This document shows positions 10,997-20,868 of a stretch of 64,000 bases of DNA, in pieces. The notes below the pieces were generated by a model. It was not told the DNA's origin, did not search any database, and saw only the letters and a list, made by a program, of their open reading frames with translations. Source of the DNA: Sceloporus undulatus (taxonomy: Eukaryota; Chordata; Lepidosauria; Squamata; Phrynosomatidae). Where the stretch lies: the NCBI RefSeq assembly GCF_019175285.1, contig NC_056523.1, forward strand, positions 188,228,772 to 188,292,771, written 5' to 3'. The translations under genes and the position numbers were made by a program. The number at the start of each line of letters is the position of its first letter. Position 1 is the first letter of the stretch.

Positions 10997-12199
10997 CAAG
11001 CCAGTTTAGCCACCCTCCTTGGGCCCTGTGGGCCCCCCTTCCTTGTAGGTTAAGTAGACACGGGGGCACCCTAAGGCTGTTGTAGCCCCGACAGCAACCA
11101 AACAGCAGCCCCAGCAGGAACTGGGTAGCCCATAGCACCATTGTAGTGAGAACCCTTTGAGGGGACCTGTGGAGAGAAAAGGTAATGTGGAACTGGGCAC
11201 TTCTGAGGGCACTTCAGTGCCAGAGAAGCATGAAGAGGGCTTAAGCATAATGCACTCCACACACACACAACTGGTGCTGCTCCGAGGGGATGGGTGGCTG
11301 GGAAGAGGCCTAGAGTGCGCTGCGTCCGAGGAGTAACAGAGATCAAAGCGCCCTTCCTTCCTCCTCCATCCACCCTGGGCACCCATCCAAGCAGCTGTAA
11401 CCGAGTGGCGGCAGCGGCTGATGGGCACTTCAAAGGCTTGGTCTCCCTCTGCCAGTTCTGCTACACTCCCCCCCCACCCCAGGCCCTCCTTTTTCCTGCA
11501 GCCTGGCGGTCCTTTGAAGCTGGGGGGGGGGCAGAGTATAGGATGCCCCAAATGGGCCCAACCCTTAAGAAATGCAGCCACCCACTTTCATGGACTATCC
11601 TCTGCGCCTTGTGCTTCCAGTGCCATCTCCTGGACAGTGCCCCCTAACTGGGGCTAAGACACGGCCTATTTAGTGGACACAGTGGGGTGGGGGGTGCTCA
11701 GCCTTGAGACAGCCCCCTTCATTCTGGAGAGGGCACCATTCTGGACCCAGGCTTGGTTTTTTGCCGTGGCCTGCCTGGCGCCATCACTCTCAGGAAAAGG
11801 GGGCAGGAACGGCAGAAATCCCTCCCTGAGCCCCAGCCGGGCTCTAATCTTCCCCATGCCACAGAACAGGTGCCAAGGACAATGCCAACAACACTGTCGC
11901 TGTTGCCATCGCCCTCCACCCTTCTTCTTCTTCTTCAAAGCACCAGCTCAGGACTTGGTGCCAGCCAGCAGCCCTAGGGGCATCCATTTGCCAGCCAGTC
12001 CTGTGTCTTTTGCTTCCTTCCTGTTCCTGTCTCCCCACTTCACTCAAGGCAACCTGCTCCAACCTGCAGCCTTCATACCTGAGCCAGGTGCAGCCACCGA
12101 AGCAGTGCAATGCTGGGACATGAGTCCCCACATATAGCCCCAGGTGCCAACGGAGCCAGCTTTCTCTGGATTGTAGACATACCTGTTCTTGCACCCATT
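10997..12199. other. GC-richer stretch without recognised gene
   Basis: Long open frames occur on both strands (for example about 190 codons on the minus strand from 11581), but they follow from local GC content. None shows a domain, signal peptide or splice structure. Poly-C and poly-G runs lie near 11466-11475 and 11521-11530. Nothing firm can be assigned. Confidence 0.45.
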
Positions 12200-12825
12200 T
12201 TTACACACATCTCTCTCATTACAGTTACCCCAGGCACTCAGTCCCTACAGTAACAACAAACAAATAACATTTTATTATTTTTACACACTTTTGGTCACAC
12301 TCTCTAATTAAAATTGCCCAGGACTCAGTTCCCCATCCTCATCCTCATGCAATAATAATAGCAATAAATAATAATAATAAAATAACAAAAACTTATTATT
12401 TTTGCATGGTTTTGGTCACATCTTTTTCTCTAAAATTACCCCAGGCACTCAGTCCATACACTACTACTACTAATAATAATAATAATAATAATAATATTTT
12501 TGCATGGTTTGGTCACATCTTTCTCTAAAAATTACTCCAGGCATTCAGTCCCACAAATACTAACAACAACACAACAACTTGTTATTTTTCAATAGTTTTG
12601 GTCACATCTTTCTCTCTAAAATTACCCCAGGTATTCAGTCCACAATAATATAATAATATAATAATAATAATAATAATATAATGATAACAACAAAACAATC
12701 TTGTTATTTTTACATGGTTTTGGTCACATCTTTCTCTCCAAAAATTTATCCAGGCTCTCAGTCCATAACAACAACAACAACTTATTATTTTAACAAGGTT
12801 TGGTCTCTCTCCTCTAAAACTACCC
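12200..12825 (+). repeat. tandem repeat, units of about 80-120 bp, seven partial copies
   Basis: The motif series TTTTTGCATGGTTTTGGTCA, CATCTTTCTCTCTAAAATTA, CCCCAGGCACTCAGTCC recurs at about 12203, 12290, 12412, 12512, 12600, 12722 and 12803. The units are separated by ATA/AAT/AAC microsatellite of varying length, which explains the uneven spacing. The array resumes at 13585-13630, after the minisatellite block inserted in it. Confidence 0.85.
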
Positions 12826-13512
12826 ATCTGAGGAAGTAGAGTGAAGAAGTAATGCATCTGAGGAAGTAGAGTGAAGGAAGTAATGCATCTGAGGAAGTAG
12901 AGTGAAGGAAGTAATGCATCTGAGAAGTAGAGTGAAGGAAGTAATGCACTGAGAAGTAGAGTGCAAGAAGTAGCATCTGAGGAAGTAGAGTGAAGGAAGT
13001 AATGCATCTGAGGAAGTAGAGTGAAGGAAGTAATGCATCTGAGGAAGTAACAGTGGAAGGAAGTAATGCTCTGAGGAATAGAGTGACGAATGCATCTGAG
13101 GAAGTAGAGTGAAGGAAGTAATGCATCTGAGGAGTAGAGTGAAGGAAATAATGCATCTGAGGAAGTAGAGTGAAGGAAGTAATGCATCTGGAGAAGTAGA
13201 GTGAAGGAAGTAATCGCATCTGAGGAAGTACAGTGAAGGAAGTAATGCATCTGAGGAAGTAGAGTGAAGGAAATAATGCATCTGAGGAAGTAGAGTGAAG
13301 GAAGATAATGCATCTGAGGAAGTAGAGTGAAGGAAGTAATGCATCTGAGGAAGTAGAGTGAAGGAAGTATGCATCTGAGGAAGTAGAGTGAGGAAGTAAT
13401 GCATCTGAGGAAGTAGATGAAGGAAGTAATGCATCTGAGAGTAGAGTGAAAGGAGTAATGCATCGGAGGAAGGTAGAGTGAAGGAAATAATGCATCTGAG
13501 GAAGTAGAGTGA
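12826..13512 (+). repeat. 31-bp minisatellite, about 22 copies
   Basis: The unit contains GCATCTGAGGAAGTAGAGTG followed by AAGGAAGTAAT. Copies differ mainly by single-base gains and losses. The unit matches the internal CATCTGAGGAAGTAGA segment of the palindromic repeat at 9425-9672, and the array is followed directly by the rest of that repeat (13513-13582). The long minus-strand open frames here are repeat translations, not genes. Confidence 0.95.
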
Positions 13513-13582
13513 AGTCTCCAAAAGCTCCTGCTGCCAATTCTTCCTTCTCAGTGAGTCTCAACTACTGTACAAGGCTCTAACG
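13513..13582 (+). repeat. terminal part of the repeat that seeded the minisatellite
   Basis: GTCTCCAAAAGCTCCTGCTG, CCAATTCTTCCTTCTCAGTG and TACAAGGCTCTAA match the end of the 9425-9672 family (GCTGCCAACTTCTTTCTTTC, CTACAAGATCTC). After it, the larger tandem repeat resumes with AAAATTACTCCAGGCACTC. Confidence 0.7.
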
Positions 13583-13632
13583 ACTAAAATTACTCCAGGC
13601 ACTCAGTCCATAACAACAACACCCTTATTATT

Positions 13633-13815
13633 AGGAGCCAGTGTGGTGGTGTGGGTTGACCGATGCCTCTGGAGACCAATGTTCAAATCCCAGCTCATCC
13701 TCCTGAAACGTGACTTTGGCGAGTCACACTCTCTCAGCCTCAAGAGGAGGGCCATGACAAAGCCTTCATTGTCGCTGCCACAAGTCGGAAAGGACTTGGG
13801 AGCACACAACAAAAC
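13633..13815 (+). repeat. SINE (Sauria SINE type)
   Basis: Head GGAGCCAGTGTGGTGGTGTG, B-box-like GTTCAAATCCC, then GAGTCACACTCTCTCAGCC and tail AAAGGACTTGGGAGCACACA. Nearly full length. Confidence 0.8.
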
Positions 13816-14039
13816 GATTAATAATCATATAAGGAAGTAATGCATCATGGAGTCCCAGTCCCACAATATCATCACATTATTATATCCACATCTGTGGTGT
13901 GCTTCCAGATAATGAAGTGTTGTCGTGGCATTGCTGTTATTGTTGTGGTGATGATGACAACCCTTGCCTTCCCTCTCCTTTTCTTCCCCCTTAGATCTGA
14001 GGCAGGAGGAATCCTGGCTTCTCTGGCGGGTTCCGACGT

Positions 14040-15230
14040 GACTTAGGGACACGTGTCTGACCCTCAGCTTGGCTTGGAAGCAAGGGGATCCCCGAGCCTT
14101 TCCCCCACCCTGAAGAGGCTACTGTTCAGGGAAAGGGGCGACCCTTTAAAGGCTTCCTTACCTGAGACGTCCCAGTCCCACTGAGCCCTGTTCTTCCCGC
14201 GGAGTACGCAAAAAGAGAGAGGTCTGGAATGGGAAGCAGAAGGGAAAAGAAGACTTACTACTAAGAGAGGGGGGAAGTAGATCTCTTGGAGAGTGGCTAG
14301 AATAAAAGGTGGTGGAGGAGGGCTATGGGGGAGGAGGGGACGGGATTGACTGGGACCCAGGGGCAGAAACCCGTTTGGAAAAGTCTTGGGACTCCTTTCC
14401 AACAACTCCTTTTTCATTCCATTCCATTCCAACCTTTACTAGGGAAACAAGAAAGTCACTCCTGGGGGGTCCCTCCCAGGGGGATTCTGGGAGTTGTAGT
14501 CCACCACCAAGTCCCACTATCTTTTTTGCACACAAAGCTCCAGGGGTTTTGGCGAAGTGGAAAGAAGGGGAGACCAAAAAAAGCCCCTCCAAAGGTGGAG
14601 TTGCATCCACACTGCAGGCTGCACTCCACTTCGAGAGCGCTTTAACTGCCTTGGCTCAGCGTTGCTTGTGGCTCTCCTTGAGAGAGAGTGTCCCGCCTTT
14701 CTCTCTTTCCCGAGCCTTGAGCCAGGCGGTGCAAGCGGCCTCAAAGCGGAGTGTTACCCTGCAGTGTGGACGGAGCCCTACTACCCGCCACTCCTGCAGT
14801 CTCCAGGTGGGATTCTTAACTCCCGGGGCTCTTCTGAAGGCCAGGAGGGCTCCTTCGGGATGTTCTTCTGGGCCAAAGGCAGCATGTCTTTCTCTCGCTC
14901 TCTGCCCCCAAAGCAACAGCTCCTCCGGATTTAAAGCTCTGGGGAGGGAAGGAAGGAGGGAGTTTTCCTGGGCTCCCGGCGAAGTCCCTCTTCTCCTCTC
15001 GCCAAGCCGCCTCCCTGGAGCAGAGACCCAGAGAGAGAGAGAGAGAGAGAGAGGTTGGCAGCAGCAGCAGCAGCAGAGAGGAGGAGGCCTTAACCCCTTC
15101 GCCCCCTCCGGCAGACTGCCACGGCTCAGTCTTCTGGGATTTGTAGCACTGCCCTTGGTGCCGACACAAACTACAGATCCCAGCATCCCACAACGTTGAG
15201 ACCATGGCAGCCAAAAGTGGGAGGTGTCAA
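14040..15230. promoter_or_regulatory. CpG-rich island, possible promoter
   Basis: GC-rich with many CpGs compared with the surroundings. It includes a GA run (about 15029-15052), a CAG/AGC run (about 15058-15075) and several CCCGCC-like boxes. A 296-codon open frame (14309-15199, plus strand) spans it but shows no domain and looks like a GC artefact. A MITE B copy sits inside at 14602-14777. No nearby exon could be recognised on either strand, so a promoter role is inference from composition only. Confidence 0.35.
14602..14777. mobile_element. palindromic MITE B, diverged copy
   Basis: GCATCCACACTGCAGGCTGC and GCTTTAACTGCCTTGGCTCA at the left; GTTACCCTGCAGTGTGGACG at the right. Confidence 0.65.
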
Positions 15231-15244
15231 AACTGGATTATATG

Positions 15245-15355
15245 GGTGCTCTTTCTTCCTCTCTCTCTTTTCTTTCTTTCGTTTTCTTTCTCTTTTTTTT
15301 CTTCTTTCTTTCTTCCTCCTCCTCTCTCTTCTTTTTTTCCTTTCCTTTTCCTCAC
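15245..15355 (+). repeat. polypyrimidine tract (CT-rich)
   Basis: About 110 bp almost entirely C and T, made of TTTC and TCTC units. It could form triplex DNA; otherwise simple-sequence repeat. Confidence 0.9.
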
Positions 15356-15393
15356 TTGGGTTTCATCATAGCATTGTTGCCCTGTCAACGTCT

Positions 15394-15621
15394 GGTCCTA
15401 AACGCACTGCAGAACAATCCAGTTTCAGACCGCTTTAACTGCCTGGTTTCAATGCTAGGGAATGCTGAGAACTGTCATTTGGTGAGACAATGTTTGTTAA
15501 GACTTCTCTCTCAAAGAGAGTTTGCTGCCACAAGACTCTACAGTTCCCAGGATTCCATAGCGCTGAGCCGGGCCAGTTAAAACGGTCTCAAGCTGGATCG
15601 TTCTGCAGTGTGTTTGGACCC
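15394..15621. mobile_element. palindromic MITE B, complete copy
   Basis: Left GGTCCTAAACGCACTGCAG, right TTCTGCAGTGTGTTTGGACC. The inner arms AATGCTAGGGAATGCTGAGA and CAGGATTCCATAGCGCTGAG are inverted relative to each other. It abuts a MITE A copy at 15624. Confidence 0.8.
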
Positions 15622-15623
15622 AA

Positions 15624-15818
15624 GGGCCTGTTACAGACAGCCCAAATAAAGCTGCTTCGAGTCACAGGGGAGGTGTGGTGTTTCAATGATGCATGCGTCC
15701 TAAGAGTCCAGAGTCCTTAGGGCTGGAGCGACTTCTGGACTCTTAGGACGCATGCATCATTGAAACACCACACCTCCCCTGTGCTCGAAGCGCTTATTTG
15801 GGCTGTCTGTAACAGGCC
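15624..15818. mobile_element. palindromic MITE A, copy 2
   Basis: Near-perfect hairpin. The ends are GGGCCTGTTACAGACAGCCC and GGGCTGTCTGTAACAGGCC, and the inner arms include GTGGTGTTTCAATGATGCAT facing ATGCATCATTGAAACACCAC. It is the most symmetrical copy in the window and therefore probably young. Confidence 0.85.
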
Positions 15819-15854
15819 TAAGCTTACCTCCCTCGCATATAGATGACTCCTCCT

Positions 15855-15947
15855 GGGGCTGCATCCGCACTGCAGAAATAGTCCAGTTGACATCCACTTT
15901 AACTGCCACAGCGAAATGCTTTGGAATTCTAGGAACTGTAATTCAGT
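15855..15947 (+). mobile_element. palindromic MITE B, half copy
   Basis: GCATCCGCACTGCAGAAATA through AGGAACTGTAATTCAGTGG. Together with the sequence just upstream (GATGACTCCTCCTGGGGC) it matches 51911-51990, so the family consensus extends beyond the hairpin. Confidence 0.65.
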
Positions 15948-15949
15948 GG

Positions 15950-16140
15950 TTCATATCATAGGGTTTTCTTGGCAGGTGTCTTCAGAGGAGGGTTTGCCAT
16001 GGCCATCCTCTGAGGAGGCCAGAGAGTGTGACTTCTGGCCCAAGGCCACCCCAGTGGGTTTACATGGCTGAGCCGGGATTCGAACCCTGGCCTCCAGAGT
16101 CTTACTCCAACACCCAAACCACTACTCCACCCCTCCATCC
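15950..16140 (-). repeat. SINE (Sauria SINE type), minus strand
   Basis: Read on the minus strand it has the head GGAGTAGTGGTTTGGGTGTT, GAGACC-like box B region, CAGAGGATGGCCATGGCAAA and AAGAAAACCCTATGAT. The BovB-like tail is missing. Confidence 0.8.
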
Positions 16141-16294
16141 AAAATAAAAGCAGAAGAGGAAGAACTTTCTAGAGCTTTGGCCAGAGTTTTCCCTCGTCCC
16201 AAAAGTAACTGCTCCCCTCTCTGAAGCCTTGTGCTTTTGGCGGGAAATCCAAAATAGGGTTTTGGGGTGCTCCTATCATTCTGCCCCTCAGCTT

Positions 16295-16985
16295 GCAGTG
16301 GTCAGGGTGACCAGACGTCCTCCTTTTCCAGGACATCTCCTATACATTTGATCCCTCGGCCTGGGAGGAAGTCCAAAATGTCCCCATTTTGAGCATGACT
16401 GAGAAGCAGGAATTTCCATTTCCATGAGTGCTTTGAGCTTTTCTTTCGTTGTGTCCTCCATTTTTTATTGAATGCCCTATATTTCTTCGCAGCACCTTGT
16501 CCTCCTTTGCCACCCTGCGACTGCCCTCAGACCAGGGTTGACCAGATGTCCTCCTTTTCCAGAACATGTCCTCCATTCCAACCTTCTGTCCAGGAGGAAT
16601 TCCAGAATGTCCTCCACACTGAGCATGATTAAGAAGCATGAATTTACATTTGTATGAGGGTTTTAAACTTTTATATGGTCCTGTCTGTCATCCTCCTTGA
16701 ATGTCCTCCATTTGGAGCAGGCCCAAGAAGCATGAATTTACATTTCTATGAGTGTTTTGAGCTTTTCTTTGGTTATGTCCCCTACTACTTTTTTCTTGAA
16801 TGCCTTACTTTTTTTTGCAGTGCCAAGTTGTCCTCCTTCTCTGTGAGGACATCTGGCAAAAGAGATTCGGAGCTAGAGTGACCACACATCCTCCTTTTCC
16901 AGGACATGTCCTCCCTTTCAACATTCCATCCAGGAAGAATTCCACAGTGTCCTCCATTTTGAGCATGACTTAGCAGCAGGCATTT
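16295..16985 (+). repeat. 'GTCCTCC' repeat, three to four tandem copies
   Basis: The phrase TGACCAGATGTCCTCCTTTT, then CAGGACATGTCCTCC, then TTTTGAGCATGA and AGAAGCATGAATTTACATTT recurs starting near 16305, 16540, 16690 (partial) and 16875. Single copies elsewhere (10222, 49560) show it is a dispersed repeat; here it is arranged head to tail. Confidence 0.7.
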
Positions 16986-16995
16986 ACGTCTCTAT

Positions 16996-17158
16996 GGTCC
17001 AAGACACACTGCAGAAATAACCCAGTTAGAGACTGCTTTAACTGCCCTGGCTCAGTGCTAGGGAATCCTGGGGAAAATGTGGTTTGTGAGACATTTTGCC
17101 TTCTCTGTCAGAGAGCTCTGGTGCCTTGACAAACTACAATTCCCAGGATTGTGCAGGG
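16996..17158 (+). mobile_element. palindromic MITE B, one and a half arms
   Basis: GGTCCAAGACACACTGCAG, CTCAGTGCTAGGGAATCCTG, then ACAAACTACAATTCCCAGGA; the outer right arm is missing. Confidence 0.65.
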
Positions 17159-17544
17159 GAGGATGGTAGTGGTCTCTCACAGGCTCCTTTTTGTCCAGGA
17201 ATTGGCAGGAAGGCACCAGGAGGAGTAGAGCCCATCTCCCCCTGCGTTGCCACTTACTGCATCTTGAGCCTTTGCCTCACCTTTGGACTCTCCCCACCAA
17301 AAAGGAGGAGGAAGAGGAAGGCAGCACCATCACCACCTGTGGAGGCCTGAAAAGGGGGCGAGATAGACGAAGGCCCTGCTGGCAACAGAGCCAGAGAAGG
17401 CAGGATGTCAGGTGTCGGGTGGTAAAGCCCAGAGCCAAGCCGGATGGAGGAGGAACAGAAGGAAGGAGAAAGAAACCTTTGACAGAGAGAGAGAGAGCGA
17501 TAAAGAGGCAGCACGACTCTCCTTGGCTGGCTTTCCCCTTCCCT

Positions 17545-17945
17545 CCCTTTGACAAATTGAACATGAGTCAACAGTGTGATGCGGCAGCTAAAAAGACCAA
17601 TGCAATTCTAGGCTGCATCAATAGAAGTATAGTGTCTAGATCAACGGAATTAATAGTGCCACCCTAGAAAGATAGATAGATAGATAGGTAGGTAGATAGA
17701 TAGTCCAGTTCTGGGCAGCACAATTCAAAATTCAAAAAGGATGTTGACAAGCTGGAGTGCGTCCAAAGGAGGGCCACCAAAATAGTGAAGGGTCTGGAAA
17801 CCATGCTTTATGAGGAGAGACTTAGGGAGCTGGGTATGTTCAGCCTGGAAAATAGAAGATTAAGAGGTGATATGATAGCCCTGTTTCATGATTTGAAGGA
17901 GTGTCATGTTGAAGATGGAGCAAGCTTCTTTTCTGCTGCTCCAGA
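17545..17945 (+). mobile_element. CR1-type LINE, 3' part of ORF2, broken
   Basis: Two stretches translate to the C-terminal part of CR1-type ORF2: AAKKTNAILGCINRSI near 17583-17631 and [20 protein letters not shown] near 17809-17868. These match the conserved 'KKANGILGCINR' and '[20 protein letters not shown]' signatures. A GATA/GGTA microsatellite (17667-17703) interrupts it and the frame changes between the two parts, so it is dead. Confidence 0.85.
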
Positions 17946-17949
17946 GAAT

Positions 17950-18108
17950 TCCAAAGAGCAAAGCTTGGTTTTGCCATTTTATATAAGGGGCACCATTTTA
18001 CTATGCCACTGTTTTTAATGGGACTTGAGCATCCATGGATTTTGGTATCCATGAGGAGTCCTGGAACCAAACCCCAGCAGATATCAATAGTCTGCTGTAA
18101 GGAAAGGG
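17950..18108 (-). mobile_element. mariner-like MITE fragment (CAGTGGACCC type)
   Basis: ATCCATGGATTTTGGTATCC, TCCTGGAACCAAACCCCAGC and TTTTGCCATTTTATATAAGG. Similar sequences recur at 34990-35220, 50105-50335 and 52460-52560. Confidence 0.65.
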
Positions 18109-18544
18109 AGCAGAATGTATATCCCTTCAAACCAGAACTTGGGGAAATTACTTGGAGAACTACAACTCCCAGAATACACATCCTCACTGCCAGTATAGCT
18201 GTTGGCTAAGCTGCTAAATGAGGGGATTCTGGGAGCTTAAGTCCAAAAAGCAACATTTGGAAACTTCCAGACGTTTTCCTGTTTGTAACTCTCATGTTCC
18301 TCACTATTGGCTCTGCTGACTAAGTCCAACAATGGGATGCCACAGACCAACAGTACCTGGAGGGCCATATGTTCCCTCTGCATGATCTGAAGTGACTTCT
18401 TTCTGTAGAGCCATTAAATATCTATAGGACGATTAAAGTCAGAATCTAAAACCACCCAATTGTGCAGGAACCTCTGTGCAATCAGGGACAACTTAAGGTA
18501 TTTTTCTGTCTGTGGTGAAGATCATTATGCCCTCCTGTTGCACA

Positions 18545-18626
18545 TAGGGATAGGGAGTCTTGGACATGTCTCATCCACAGGGACACCATGAGTCGAGATT
18601 GACTCAAGAGTGGTTAACAACAACAC
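18545..18626 (+). repeat. BovB/Sauria-SINE 3' tail fragment
   Basis: GTCTTGGACATGTCTCATCC, ACCATGAGTCGAGATTGACT then AACAACAACA matches the end of the BovB copy at 40720-40787 (GTCTCGTCCATAGGGTCGCC). Confidence 0.65.
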
Positions 18627-19133
18627 CAAATTGCACATACAGACACAGAGGTGGGCCAGACAGACAGCGCAATAGTTATTTCATATAGCTGGGTGAGGGT
18701 GACAGAATGGCATCTTCCATATCCCCTGAGATCAGCACATCAAGTTGTGACACACAAGGCAGGCTTAATGACACAGTTCTATCATCTAACACAAACAACA
18801 GGGCTGCTGCTACCACTGCCATCCCTCATATCCTCTGCTGCCTGAGGCTGCTGCCTGATTACTTATCATGGGAGCTGGCCCTGAGAGGAAACCTCTCCCC
18901 TCCACAAATATGAAGGATCTCTTTTCTATTTAACCCACTGGCATTTAGGTTGCTTGACCTTCAGGCTGTATTTATAAACCTCATGGTAAGATGAACAAAG
19001 TTTACTGCAATGAGCCATGGTGCTGGTATATGGTGGCTGAGGCCTTCAGGGCTTCCCTCTGTTGAGGGATATGTTGATGTCTTCTTTCCCTTGGGAGTAT
19101 TGTAAGGAAGAATTACCTGCTCAAGAAAATATA

Positions 19134-19368
19134 GGGCCCATACAGACAGGCCAAAATAAAGCTGCTTTGGGTCACTTTGGAGGTATGCTGTTTAAATGAT
19201 ACGTGCATCTTGAGAGGCCAGAAGCTGCGCCAAAGCTGTGTTCCAGTTCTTAGGACTGGAGCATGGCTTTGGCGTGGCTTCTGGTCTCTCAGGACGCATA
19301 CATCATTTAAACAGCATACCTCCAAAGTGACCTGAAGCAGCTTTATTTTGGCCTGTCTGTCTGGGTCC
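19134..19368. mobile_element. palindromic MITE A, copy 3, with 3-bp target duplication
   Basis: The ends are GGGCCCATACAGACAGGCC and GGCCTGTCTGTCTGGGTCC. They are flanked on both sides by ATA (19131-19133 and 19369-19371). The body is a long hairpin of about 110-bp arms. A 3-bp AT-rich duplication suggests a PIF/Harbinger-like transposase, but none is present here. Confidence 0.85.
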
Positions 19369-19409
19369 ATAGTCCACAATATAGTCCAGTCTCCAGATGT
19401 TGCTCAGCT

Positions 19410-19498
19410 GCAACTTTAATCATCCATTCCCATTGCCTACATCTGATGGGAACTGCAGTCCAACAATTACAGGGCCACAAGTTACCCACACCTGGAGC
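19410..19498 (-). mobile_element. hAT-like MITE fragment
   Basis: GATGGGAACTGCAGTCCAAC and AGGGCCACAAGTTACCCACA match a common 'CAGGGGTGGGCAACCTGTGG' type short element; related pieces lie at 45955-46030 and 56107-56240. Confidence 0.5.
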
Positions 19499-20390
19499 GG
19501 ACAATACTGAACTAAGATGGACCATGGTCTCATTCAATACAAGGCAGCTTGCTATGTTCTTCATATGATCTTCTGCCCAGGGTGACTCAGAACAAACTGT
19601 CCTCTAGAAAACCTCAGTTCATAGGCAGGAAACCAACACCCTTTTGCTATCACTTAAAAAAAAAAACCAACAGTGTACAAGGACAATATCCTCTGCATTT
19701 GAATATATTGTGCATTTTATTTAATTAAGGTGATTTCTTGTCCTGCGTACATTAGGTTTCTGAGTGACCATTCCTGTCCCCTCCCTTTTCTATCTTGTGA
19801 TTTTTCCGTTTCAACAAGATTGCATTACTAACCTTCCTTCCTATTACTCTCCCTATAAGAGTGCCTTCCCTCTGCCTAACAATCAGGGCATGTGGGAAAT
19901 GCACAGGATGATGGGGATTTCCATGTATAATGGTTCCAACACACACACACAAAACAGTGGGAAAAATCTCTTTTCCTTCCCCTTGTTGAAGGGTCACCCT
20001 CCCCCACCTCATGCCCAAATTTCCCAGACTAGTCCAAAAAGCCTCTTTTCATCCTACAGCCTTATTGTTAGGCATTGCTGCCCATGCATGAGCTATTCCT
20101 GTCTCCCTCCCTATCCTGCGCGCATGCCACCCACAGCAGGAATGGTTCCCACGGCTCCAGGTCTCCCAGCCTCATGGAAGTGGGCTGCTGGGGGCATCCC
20201 TAAATATGTGTGTGTGTGTAGCAGGGGGGATTGCAGGGGATATGCTGATAGAGAGGGGAATGAGCCTTAATAGGGGAGGGGTGTGTGATTATTCCCACTA
20301 CCAGCAGGTGCTGATAGAAGGCGTTCCAATGGGGACAGGCGCCTAGCAACACTCTCTGGAGCGCAAACAGAATGGAGGCACATGGGACCT

Positions 20391-20406
20391 TGGGGGGGGG
20401 GGGGGG
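20391..20406 (+). repeat. poly-G run (16 bp)
   Basis: An uninterrupted G tract; length may be uncertain in assembly. Similar runs lie near 6898-6908 (G) and 62469-62483 (C). Confidence 0.9.
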
Positions 20407-20672
20407 ACAGCCAAGGACCCACACATTTTAGTAGGCCCCAAGGTATATTCCTTGGGCCAGGAAATCTCTCTTGATCCACAGAAGAGTCAAATCCCCCAAA
20501 AAGGAAAAAATAGATTACACCTTTCATAAGGAACATACAGGATATTCTGCAGGTGGCTTTGCATGACCAACAGTTGATGCCAATATTAGCAAAGCCAGGA
20601 AGATGTATCTTCTTTGCCGTCAGTGTAAGATACAGATGCTGTATCTACTTTGCCATTAGTATAACGATTATG

Positions 20673-20868
20673 GGGGAACGTAGGGGTATCAGGTGAATAA
20701 GGGACAGGGCTTCTATTCCTTTAATGGTTGTGCAGAAGACGAAATCTCAGTAGGTGTTGCTTGTCATGCAAGTAATACCTGCCAGCTGGAATTCTCTCTT
20801 CTACACAATCATTAAAGAGCCAAGAGCCTGACCCTTATTTCACCTAGCAACCCTAAGCAGGGCACGGA
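20673..20868. mobile_element. palindromic MITE, 'GGTGAAATA' family
   Basis: Left GTATCAGGTGAATAAGGGAC, right CTTATTTCACCTAGCAACCC. The inner arms are inverted: CTATTCCTTTAATGGTTGTG with ACACAATCATTAAAGAGCC, and AGTAGGTGTTGCTTGTCATG with AAGTAATACCTGCCAGC. A diverged relative lies at 7187-7352. Confidence 0.7.

Noticed and set aside
11006-11581. 191-codon minus-strand frame
   Set aside because: Rival frames on the other strand, no domain or signal, GC-rich patch.
12826-13512. CRISPR array
   Set aside because: Units follow each other without spacers and the DNA is vertebrate.
12582-13561. Three long overlapping minus-strand frames (233-293 codons)
   Set aside because: They are translations of the 31-bp minisatellite and give the same Leu/Ser/Phe-rich repeat in each frame.
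14309-15199. 296-codon open frame, plus strand
   Set aside because: Lies over a CpG-rich island with a MITE inside; frames are open on both strands because of composition.
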